This document shows, in pieces, positions 1-5,294 of a DNA stretch of 8,752 nucleotides. Both the position numbers and the translations under genes were made by a program. Under the pieces are notes generated by a model, which saw only the letters and a list, made by a program, of their open reading frames with translations, did no database searches and had not been told where the DNA came from. Position 1 is the first letter of the stretch. Every line of letters begins with the position of its first letter. The stretch comes from JACRIK01 sp040753835 (GTDB taxonomy: Bacteria; Planctomycetota; MHYJ01; JACQXL01), in the NCBI GenBank assembly GCA_040753835.1, contig JBFMDM010000093.1:1-8752 (forward strand). The letters are read 5' to 3'.

Positions 1-55
<55 letters not shown>

Positions 56-100
56 TCGCTCCTGTTTTATCTAACGCTATAATTATAAGGAGATATGAAA

Positions 101-946
101 ATGCAGCAAATTGGTTTTAAAACACGGATGATAGCGCCCTATTTTACCGAAATCCCTTCGGAAATCAAGGCGAAATGGGTAGACGGGGCCAAAAAAGCGG
201 CCGGCAAGACCTATAAAGGCCTCAAAAAGGCCGTCAGAAGCAAAAAGGATTTTGACGAAAAGATAGGCGAGCCGGTAAAAAAGACCCTGGCCTCTTTTTT
301 CAATCCTGAATTTGTCTCAAAACACGGCTTGACCTACGATGATATAATGAACAAGGCGAATGAGAGTTTGGCCGATGCCGGCAAACGATATTTCAAGTCA
401 CGAGAGAGGGTTTATGAAACCGGGAAATACGAGGAGAAACTGGAATTGGGGCAAAGGGAATATGCCCGGAAATGGTGCAAATACATTGGGCCCTTGAGGG
501 GCTACAAGAACGGTCATATCCTGGGGCTTGCCGCAATGGCTATAATGGCGCTAACGGGTGTAAGCGGCCTCGTTTCTTATTTGAGAGAACGTAGAGTTAA
601 GTTTGAAGGCCAGCCGATAAATGTTACTATCACAGAGAAACTCAACCAATTCAGGCGTAAATTAGACAGCCGGCTCGTGCATTGGGGCAGTGAAATAATC
701 ACCCAGGACTACGACGTAGAAACCATAAACAAAGCCAATGAGGAGATAAATCAACTGGTCAACGAATACCGCAGGGAAGACATCGCGCAGTTTACTTCAG
801 GCGGGCTTTCGCATATTGACGTTATAATAGAAGCGATTCCGAATCCAACAAAGCCGGGCGAGCGGGTAAAGCAATTGGGCTTGGATGTCCAGGTGTCGGA
901 GAAATTTACGTTCACCCCGTTAGAAAGTCCAACATCTAATTCTTGA
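101..946 (+). CDS. Hypothetical protein with one central membrane segment
   Basis: I do not recognise this family. The ATG at 95 lies only 2 nt after the AAGGAG at 87-92, whereas the ATG at 101 lies 8 nt after it, so 101 is the better start (281 aa). A TATAAT at 78-83 could be a -10 box, but no -35 is visible because the contig edge is just upstream. The N-terminal half (about residues 20-135) is very rich in Lys, Arg and Glu and probably helical. A hydrophobic stretch of about 20 residues (near 141-160, HILGLAAMAIMALTGVSGLV) is the only membrane segment and is followed by a basic RERR. The C-terminal 120 residues are soluble and mixed. The last residues (TPLESPTSNS) are encoded by the left arm of the CCCCGTTAGA repeat, so the original terminus may have been altered. 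The gene converges on dapF with a 19-nt gap. Confidence 0.75.
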   Translation: MQQIGFKTRMIAPYFTEIPSEIKAKWVDGAKKAAGKTYKGLKKAVRSKKDFDEKIGEPVKKTLASFFNPEFVSKHGLTYDDIMNKANESLADAGKRYFKSRERVYETGKYEEKLELGQREYARKWCKYIGPLRGYKNGHILGLAAMAIMALTGVSGLVSYLRERRVKFEGQPINVTITEKLNQFRRKLDSRLVHWGSEIITQDYDVETINKANEEINQLVNEYRREDIAQFTSGGLSHIDVIIEAIPNPTKPGERVKQLGLDVQVSEKFTFTPLESPTSNS

Positions 947-994
947 TCGCACGGTATGGATTTTATTACTCGGTCAGGGGTCTTTCTAACGGGG
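915..994. repeat. CCCCGTTAGA-family inverted repeat, copy 1
   Basis: CCCCGTTAGAAAG at 915-927 is the exact reverse complement of CTTTCTAACGGGG at 982-994, giving 13-nt arms in an 80-bp unit. The left arm lies in the 3' end of the first ORF and the right arm in the 3' end of dapF, so the unit spans the convergent junction. No T-run follows either arm and the loop is 54 nt, so a normal intrinsic terminator is unlikely. The shared core is CCCCGTTAGA; the AAG beside it is specific to this copy. Confidence 0.85.
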
Positions 995-1844
995 CAAACC
1001 AAACACTGCCCTCAAACACGGTTTCAGCCGGGCCGGTCATAGAGATTTTGCCGTTCCTGAGTTGTGAGATTTCCAGGGTTCCGCCCAACAGGTTGACCTT
1101 GACATTATCGGCGCGCAGTTTCTTAGCGGCAATGCCGGCAATGACCGCGGCGCAGGCGCCGGTGCCGCAGGCCAGGGTCTCGCCCACCCCGCGTTCCCAG
1201 ACCCGCATATCTATTGCGCCTTTGTTCCTCACCCGGACAAACTCCACGTTGGTCCTTTGGGGGAAGAGGCGATGCCTTTCCAGAAGCGGCCCATATTTGG
1301 CAACCGGGAATTTCTTTAAGTCCTCATCCCCGCCCGACCGGACGACGCCGGTCGTTCGGGCAGGTATAAACACCACGCAGTGGGGATTGCCCATCATTAC
1401 CTTATATTTTGATGCAGATATCTTCCTGACCAATGACGGGGCAGGCAGGGTAACGTTGACTTTGGATACTTTACTATTTTTGATATGTAGTTCGACAGGG
1501 ACATTGCCGCTCATGGTCTCTATGATAAGTTTTTTCTTGTTCGTCAGGCCTTGCTCATACGTTAATTTACCCAGACACCGGATGCCGTTGCCGCACATCT
1601 CGGCCTCTGAGCCGTCCGCATTGAATATGCGCATCCGGAAATCGGCTTTTCGGTTTCGGGCCGGCCCGACTACGCCAAGGCTTCGACGGGCAGGCAGGAT
1701 ATGGATTACGCCGTCCGCGCCGATGCCGAACCGCCGGTCGCATAGTTTCCGGATGAAGGCCGGGGTGAATACTGTCCGTTCCGGCCTGGCCGGGCTGAAT
1801 ACCGCAAAGTCATTGCCCGTTCCGTGCATCTTGAAGAATTTCAT
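966..1844 (-). CDS. dapF: Diaminopimelate epimerase
   Basis: DapF converts LL-diaminopimelate to meso-diaminopimelate, the precursor of lysine and of the peptidoglycan cross-link, in the cytoplasm without a cofactor. The protein (292 aa) opens with the canonical KMHGTGNDF. Both catalytic cysteines are present: Cys84 in AEMCGNGIRC and Cys226 in ACGTGACAA. The conserved MGNPHC (151-156), ERGVGETLACG and C-terminal MTGPAETVFEG also match. It is longer than the usual ~275 aa because of two in-frame palindromic inserts. One is near residues 51-65 (PARRSLGVVGPAR), between the GIGADGVI strand and KADFRMRIFNADGS. The other is at 161-172 (PARTTGVVRSGG), just after NPHCVVFI. The tail APLERPLTE is encoded by a repeat arm. 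No Shine-Dalgarno is visible before the ATG. A 180-bp palindrome-filled gap separates it from the STAS gene upstream. Identity is secure; the insert boundaries are judged by eye against the family pattern. Confidence 0.96.
   Translation of the reverse strand: MKFFKMHGTGNDFAVFSPARPERTVFTPAFIRKLCDRRFGIGADGVIHILPARRSLGVVGPARNRKADFRMRIFNADGSEAEMCGNGIRCLGKLTYEQGLTNKKKLIIETMSGNVPVELHIKNSKVSKVNVTLPAPSLVRKISASKYKVMMGNPHCVVFIPARTTGVVRSGGDEDLKKFPVAKYGPLLERHRLFPQRTNVEFVRVRNKGAIDMRVWERGVGETLACGTGACAAVIAGIAAKKLRADNVKVNLLGGTLEISQLRNGKISMTGPAETVFEGSVWFAPLERPLTE
1329..1364 (-). repeat. In-frame palindromic insert in dapF (distal)
   Basis: CGACCGG at 1335-1341 pairs perfectly with CCGGTCG at 1348-1354 around a 6-nt loop, and the flanking GCCC and GGGC extend the stem with a bulge. 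On the coding strand it begins CCTGCCCG and spells PARTTGVVRSGG. The family sequence normally passes directly from the strand after NPHC to an Asp-rich turn here. The 36 nt are a multiple of three, so the frame is kept. Confidence 0.7.
1661..1694 (-). repeat. In-frame palindromic insert in dapF (proximal)
   Basis: The arms at 1664-1676 and 1679-1691 are inverted copies matching at 10 of 13 positions. On the coding strand the element begins CCTGCCCG, as the distal insert does. It encodes PARRSLGVVGPAR in a loop where DapF homologues have only a few residues. Sharing PAR...GVV with the second insert in the same reading frame suggests one element family. The exact ends are uncertain. Confidence 0.65.
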
Positions 1845-1858
1845 ATTAGTGATGGATT

Positions 1859-1988
1859 TATACTGGACTGTTGATTTCTCAGTGATTATCCATCGGCTGT
1901 TAGCGACAAAGGAGCGTTACAGCCGAGGATACTCGGCAGTAAGTCGTCCCACTGGGACTCCAACTGCCGAAGTATACAGTCCAGTATA
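1859..1988. repeat. Nested palindromic element upstream of dapF
   Basis: The outer arms TATACTGGACTGT (1859-1871) and ACAGTCCAGTATA (1976-1988) are perfect 13-nt inverted copies. Inside lies a CGGCTGT/ACAGCCG hairpin (1894-1900 with 1919-1925). A second hairpin pairs ATACTCGGCAGT (1929-1940) with ACTGCCGAAGTAT (1963-1975), one base bulged, and is capped by GTCCC/GGGAC (1946-1950 with 1954-1958). The unit fills most of the gap between the STAS gene and dapF and would lie in any dapF leader. A further CGGCTGT occurs at 1991-1997 just outside. No ORF is inside. Confidence 0.8.
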
Positions 1989-2024
1989 GTCGGCTGTATA
2001 TTTGTTTGTTAAATCAATATCCGA

Positions 2025-2387
2025 CTATTTTGTAGGCGGCCGCAGGATAATCTTTACCGCCTCGTTGACATCCTTAGCCAGCGGAACAAAGTTAAACAAT
2101 CCGAAGATAATTGACGACTCCTCAACAGAACGGTGCGGCTGGACGATGACGATGTTGCCGTGGTGTTCCTTGCAGGTGCCCAGTATCTTTATAAGCGCCC
2201 CGATGCCCGAGGAACTAATCATCGTCAGTTTAGACATATCAAATATTATGCGGTAAATATCCTCATCAAATAACCTTGTGATATTTTGTTCAAATTCATC
2301 GGTATTGGTGCTGGTAATAATCCCTTCCAGGGAGGCCAAGACAATATCATCAGGCAGTTTAACAGTTGTAATATTAATGTCGGCCAT
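2025..2387 (-). CDS. STAS-domain protein, anti-sigma factor antagonist-like (second of tandem pair)
   Basis: This is a single STAS domain of 120 aa, the size of SpoIIAA/RsbV proteins. Such proteins bind an anti-sigma kinase when unphosphorylated and so release a sigma factor. The SSSGIGALIK segment (residues 58-67) aligns with the DSSG phosphorylation loop of the family. The serine before Gly61 pair is kept, but the preceding Asp is replaced by Ser. It starts 8 nt after the stop of its paralogue and has only a poorly spaced GGGG before the ATG, so translation is probably coupled. The two proteins align end to end without gaps, about half identical by eye, which indicates tandem duplication. 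No kinase or sigma factor is in the window, so the partner is unknown. Related single STAS proteins also act in lipid asymmetry (MlaB) or as sensors, but the upstream genes here do not suggest that. Confidence 0.92.
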   Translation of the reverse strand: MADINITTVKLPDDIVLASLEGIITSTNTDEFEQNITRLFDEDIYRIIFDMSKLTMISSSGIGALIKILGTCKEHHGNIVIVQPHRSVEESSIIFGLFNFVPLAKDVNEAVKIILRPPTK

Positions 2388-2395
2388 ATCCCCAA

Positions 2396-2755
2396 TTATT
2401 TATGCGGCGACGAAAGAACCTTTACAGCATCATTAACATTATCTGCCAGTTGGATGAAATTGAAGAGCCCGAATATTTGCAGGGCCTCTTTGACGCTTGG
2501 CTGGGGCTGGACAATGACGACATTGCCGTAATTCTCCCGGCAGGAATTGGCTATCTTGATAAAAGCCCCGATACCCGATGAAGTAATGATATTAAGCCGG
2601 GACAGGTCAAAGACAAAACGGTGGCAACCGTCGTCCTGTATCTTTTTGATGGCATCGCCGAATTCATTCTCGGTGTTGTTATCCAGAATCCCTTCCAGTC
2701 CGATGATTGTGATATCATCGTGCATTTTCATCGTTTTGACCACCAGGTCGGTCAT
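2396..2755 (-). CDS. STAS-domain protein, anti-sigma factor antagonist-like (first of tandem pair)
   Basis: This 119-aa single STAS domain is a paralogue of the next gene. TSSGIGAFIK at residues 58-67 is the phospho-acceptor loop, with Thr in place of the usual Asp. VVIVQPQPSVKEALQIFGLFNF is nearly the same in both copies (IVIVQPHRSVEESSIIFGLFNF). The reading frame is open upstream to an ATG at 2800. That longer start is rejected because AAGGAG lies 5 nt before the ATG at 2755, and because the extra 15 codons would overlap a strong promoter. Its own promoter, 131 bp downstream of the transporter gene, suggests the pair is expressed independently of the transporter. Role is inferred from the family: a phosphorylation-controlled partner-switching protein. 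The cognate kinase and phosphatase are not visible. Confidence 0.93.
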   Translation of the reverse strand: MTDLVVKTMKMHDDITIIGLEGILDNNTENEFGDAIKKIQDDGCHRFVFDLSRLNIITSSGIGAFIKIANSCRENYGNVVIVQPQPSVKEALQIFGLFNFIQLADNVNDAVKVLSSPHK

Positions 2756-2790
2756 AACCTCTCCTTTGGTGATTTTTATGAATATACTAT

Positions 2791-2818
2791 ATGATAGCAT
2801 TGTTTAATAACAAGTCAA
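2791..2818 (-). promoter_or_regulatory. Sigma-70-type promoter for the STAS pair
   Basis: Read on the minus strand, TTGACT (2818-2813; 5 of 6 consensus) is followed by a 16-nt spacer and TATCAT (2796-2791; 5 of 6). The expected start of transcription is near 2784, leaving a leader of about 30 nt that contains the AAGGAG at 2766-2761 before the ATG at 2755. The surrounding region is AT-rich, unlike the coding sequence on both sides. Confidence 0.65.
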
Positions 2819-2886
2819 TACAAAATCTCCAATATTATTTTTGCTGATTATATTAAACAGGCATTCTAATGTAAAGGAAAATCGGT

Positions 2887-4323
2887 TTAAATGCAGATTT
2901 TCTGCCAGCGCCCGGTCCTGAAGATAATGTTATAGACAACCGCGCGGACCAGCCAGTCAATCGGCATAGTCAGCCAGGCGCCGGCCAGGCCCCAATGGAA
3001 TACGTTGGCAAAGACAAAGGCTATGGGCAGGCGAATCAGCCAGACGCCGATGAAATTGATGTAAAGCGGTATGGCCGTGTCGCCCGCGCCCCGGAAGGTG
3101 CCCTGGTGTATCATCGCATAGCCCAGGAACGGCTGTTCCACGGCCGCAATCATCAGGCACAATACGCCGAGCATCCTGACATCCGCATCGCCGGTAAAGA
3201 CGCTGATGACAGGGGATGGGAATAACAGGAACACCAGCCCCAAAAGCCCCATTATCATAAGGGCGAACCTGATGGATTGCCTGCAGGTCTGGCCGGCCAG
3301 GTCAACCCTCCGGGCGCCCAGATACTGGCCGACCAGCGCGCCGGTTGCCACGGACAGGCCCATCCCGGGCATAAAGGATAAACTTTCTATCCTCAAGATA
3401 ACATGATGCGTGGCCAGCGATGCCTGGCCCAGGCCGGATACGATTTTAAGGAACAGCAGGCCGCCCAGATGCGTTATCATCGGCTCAAGCGCGGCCGGCA
3501 GGGCTATCTGCAATAAGGTCTTCACCGTGGTTTTGTTCACCAGCCAGAAACTCCTAAATGATAATCGGACGGCTGATTTACTGGAGAAGAGGAATGAAAA
3601 CAGTATCAGCCCCTCTATAACAGATGTGCCGAATGTGGAAATTGCGGCGCCTTTGACCCCCATTTCCGGGAAGCCGAGTTTGCCGTAAATCAGGATATAA
3701 TCGCCGATGATATTCAAGCAGTTGGCGAAGATGGTGACCATCAGGGGAGTTCGGGTATCGCCCGCGCCGCGCAGGATGGCCGTGGAGACGAAGAAGAGAT
3801 AGTTCATCACAAATGCCGAAAGCGTTATGGAGAGATAGGTAACCGCCTCCTTGTAGAGGCCTGATGATGGCTTGGTGAACAGGGCGATGATATTGCCGGC
3901 CAGGGCCGCGCCGAACAGGGAGATTATTCCGCCCAGGATGACCGCGACTGTTAGGGCCGTAACCGCATTGGCGCCGGTCTTTGTTGCATCCTGTTCCCCG
4001 ACTGAACGGGCCACCATTGCCGTGGCTGAAATCGGGATGCACATCAGGGTCAGCCGAATCATCATCGTGATGGGGCCGCTTAAGCCCACCGCGGCCAGGG
4101 CCGACTGGCTGTACCAGCCCAGCATTATCGTGTCGGACAGGAACATCACCGACATCAGGAGGTGCTGGAGCATCACGGGCCAGGCCAGATGCACCACCGC
4201 ACGGCGTACAGATTTTACCCCGTTAGAAGTGTCCACTGGCGAGGTGTTGATGTCCGTAAAACTATTTGTTTTCATATCCGGGTCACTTCTAACGGGGCGA
4301 GTGTCTTCTGTGGTTTCAGGCAT
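2887..4323 (-). CDS. MATE-family multidrug/organic cation efflux transporter
   Basis: This is an inner-membrane antiporter of the MATE (NorM/DinF) superfamily, which exports drugs or metabolites in exchange for Na+ or H+. The 478-aa protein has about twelve hydrophobic segments. It shows the internal two-fold repeat of the family, including RGAGDTRTP (185-193) and RGAGDTAIP (411-419) at equivalent points of the two halves. The substrate cannot be deduced. The first conserved residues are near 40-60 (RRAVVHLAWPVMLQ). The first ~37 residues are poorly conserved in appearance, and both arms of a CCCCGTTAGA-family repeat lie within their codons, so the true start is uncertain. Candidates are the ATG at 4323, which has a -10-like box just upstream and no Shine-Dalgarno, and the ATG at 4275. 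It diverges from tsaB with about 185 bp between. Confidence 0.94.
   Translation of the reverse strand: MPETTEDTRPVRSDPDMKTNSFTDINTSPVDTSNGVKSVRRAVVHLAWPVMLQHLLMSVMFLSDTIMLGWYSQSALAAVGLSGPITMMIRLTLMCIPISATAMVARSVGEQDATKTGANAVTALTVAVILGGIISLFGAALAGNIIALFTKPSSGLYKEAVTYLSITLSAFVMNYLFFVSTAILRGAGDTRTPLMVTIFANCLNIIGDYILIYGKLGFPEMGVKGAAISTFGTSVIEGLILFSFLFSSKSAVRLSFRSFWLVNKTTVKTLLQIALPAALEPMITHLGGLLFLKIVSGLGQASLATHHVILRIESLSFMPGMGLSVATGALVGQYLGARRVDLAGQTCRQSIRFALMIMGLLGLVFLLFPSPVISVFTGDADVRMLGVLCLMIAAVEQPFLGYAMIHQGTFRGAGDTAIPLYINFIGVWLIRLPIAFVFANVFHWGLAGAWLTMPIDWLVRAVVYNIIFRTGRWQKICI
4218..4297. repeat. CCCCGTTAGA-family inverted repeat, copy 2
   Basis: CCCCGTTAGAAGTG (4218-4231) and CACTTCTAACGGGG (4284-4297) are exact 14-nt inverted copies, again spanning 80 bp. 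The unit lies in the N-terminal codons of the transporter gene. The AGTG beside the core is unique to this copy. Its right arm extended by two bases (4288-4299) also pairs perfectly with 4363-4374, the left arm of copy 3. Confidence 0.87.
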
Positions 4324-4331
4324 ATCAAGTC

Positions 4332-4342
4332 ATTCTATATCA
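4332..4342 (-). promoter_or_regulatory. Possible extended -10 promoter for the transporter gene
   Basis: On the minus strand TGATATAGAAT (4342-4332) offers an extended -10 (TG-n-TATAGA) or a 5-of-6 match TAGAAT. The end of TAGAAT is 8 nt from the ATG at 4323. No convincing -35 is present at 16-18 nt. If used, transcription would start at or within a few bases of the start codon. The site lies in the loop between repeat copies 2 and 3. Confidence 0.35.
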
Positions 4343-4364
4343 AAGTTGTTATTATTTATGCCCG

Positions 4365-4457
4365 CCCCGTTAGAGATACGTAATTACCTGCCGCCGAATA
4401 TGTGGGAAGCGGGCTAACTTGTTCTATTCGTTAAATTGCATTATATCTCTAACGGGG
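4365..4457. repeat. CCCCGTTAGA-family inverted repeat, copy 3
   Basis: CCCCGTTAGAGATA (4365-4378) and TATCTCTAACGGGG (4444-4457) are exact 14-nt inverted copies, 93 bp end to end. The unit lies wholly in the gap between the divergent transporter and tsaB genes, just upstream of the tsaB promoter. The GATA beside the core differs from the other copies yet matches between the arms. Confidence 0.87.
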
Positions 4458-4475
4458 TAAAGGGTAAAGTAATTG

Positions 4476-4503
4476 TTGATAATCCTGCAGGAAAAAGTAT
4501 AAT
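4476..4503 (+). promoter_or_regulatory. Sigma-70-type promoter of tsaB, likely leaderless
   Basis: TTGATA (4476-4481; 5 of 6) and TATAAT (4498-4503; 6 of 6) are separated by 16 nt. Transcription should begin about 6-8 nt after the -10, at 4509-4511, which is the ATG at 4510 itself. The nearest purine-rich stretch (AGGA at 4489-4492) is 17 nt from the ATG, too far for a Shine-Dalgarno, and it lies inside the promoter spacer. A leaderless mRNA is the simplest reading. Confidence 0.65.
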
Positions 4504-4509
4504 AACACA

Positions 4510-5256
4510 ATGAAGATAATCGGCATAGAGACCTCATCCATCCAGGGCGGCGTGGCTGTCCTTGAAACGGAGCGCGATTCCGTCATTTTGAAGAAAGGCA
4601 TAACGCTCAGGCGCGGGCTGGTGCACGGCAAACTGCTTATTCCCGCACTGGATAAACTCCTTAAACAGGCGCGTTGGAAGAAGAACCAGATAAACCTGGT
4701 GGTGGTTGACATCGGCCCCGGCTCTTACACCGGACTACGGGTAGGGCTGGCCATTGCCAAGACCATTGCCTATGCGCTCAAGACCATGATTATCGGAGTG
4801 TCCTCGCTTGATGCTATCCTGAGGAATATTGGTAAATCCAACGATTGCAGATATGTCTGCCCGGTAACAGATGCCCGTTGGAATCAGGTCTATACGGCCG
4901 TATACGAAAAGACCGCGGCCGGATATAAACGTCGGACAGATTATCTTGCCATAACCCCTGAGGATTTGGTAAAGTTACTAAACAGATACCGGGGAAAGAT
5001 ATTGTTGACCGGAGACGGGCTGAAGACCTATGGCGATGTCTTCAGGCGCTTGGGCGGCAGGGCTGAATTCGCTCCGGAGCGCCTGTGGTTTCCGCAAGCA
5101 AAGAACGTGGCGCTCCTTGGATACGAAGCGTATAACCGGGGCGAACAGGACGACCCGATAAAACTTCTGCCTCTATACTTGAGGTTGACCGAGGCGGAAA
5201 TGAATCTGAAATATAATAAGGTAGTCCCGACGGTCGTCGGGATAAGGCACAGATAA
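4510..5256 (+). CDS. tsaB: tRNA threonylcarbamoyladenosine biosynthesis protein TsaB
   Basis: TsaB (YeaZ) is the scaffold that partners TsaD and TsaE when threonylcarbamoyl is transferred to A37 of ANN-decoding tRNAs (t6A). It has an ASKHA fold without the metal site of TsaD. The protein (248 aa) starts MKIIGIETSS, the standard opening, and carries the family signature DIGPGSYTGLRVGLAIAKTIAYAL at 67-90. The conserved core ends near PLYLRLTEAE. The last dozen residues, VVPTVVGIRHR included, come from a palindromic element that now also supplies the stop codon. The start is fixed by homology and by the promoter directly in front, with no Shine-Dalgarno. It heads a plus-strand group; alr follows after 38 nt and is probably co-transcribed. 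No tsaD, tsaE or rimI is in view. Confidence 0.95.
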   Translation: MKIIGIETSSIQGGVAVLETERDSVILKKGITLRRGLVHGKLLIPALDKLLKQARWKKNQINLVVVDIGPGSYTGLRVGLAIAKTIAYALKTMIIGVSSLDAILRNIGKSNDCRYVCPVTDARWNQVYTAVYEKTAAGYKRRTDYLAITPEDLVKLLNRYRGKILLTGDGLKTYGDVFRRLGGRAEFAPERLWFPQAKNVALLGYEAYNRGEQDDPIKLLPLYLRLTEAEMNLKYNKVVPTVVGIRHR

Positions 5257-5279
5257 TTCGCTGCGCTCAAACTGTGCCT
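5225..5279. repeat. Double hairpin at the tsaB-alr junction
   Basis: TCCCGACG/CGTCGGGA (5225-5232 with 5235-5242) is a perfect 8-bp stem inside the last tsaB codons. It is followed at once by AGGCACAG (5245-5252) pairing with CTGTGCCT (5272-5279). The second stem encloses the tsaB stop codon and ends 3 nt before the ribosome-binding site of alr. There is no T-run, so it is more likely a repeat or an mRNA-processing structure than a terminator. Confidence 0.7.
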
Positions 5280-5294
5280 AAAGAGGTAAGACCA

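Noticed and set aside
69..76. ATCTAACG resembling a right arm of the CCCCGTTAGA family
   Set aside because: The diagnostic GGGG is absent and no partner arm is present; only seven bases of the core match.
982..994. Intrinsic terminator at the first ORF/dapF convergence
   Set aside because: The arms are 54 nt apart and no run of T follows on either strand, so a rho-independent terminator is not supported.
943..1989. Long open frame on the plus strand opposite dapF
   Set aside because: It is the antisense shadow of dapF, whose catalytic motifs are unmistakable. The translation is low in charged residues and resembles no protein.
2756..2800. N-terminal extension of the first STAS protein from the ATG at 2800
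   Set aside because: The -10 box and the Shine-Dalgarno lie within it; the ATG at 2755 has an ideal AAGGAG 5 nt upstream.
4288..4374. Integron attC-like site: TCTAAC...GTTAGA with an inner stem
   Set aside because: The 7-nt boxes would be TTCTAAC and GTTAGAG. They do not fit RYYYAAC and GTTRRRY at the outer position, the spacing contains a start codon and no cassette ORFs, and no integrase is present. The arms are better explained as parts of the CCCCGTTAGA repeats.
5225..5279. Terminator between tsaB and alr
   Set aside because: The stems lack a T-run, one lies in coding sequence, and the alr ribosome-binding site follows within 3 nt. Co-transcription is more likely.
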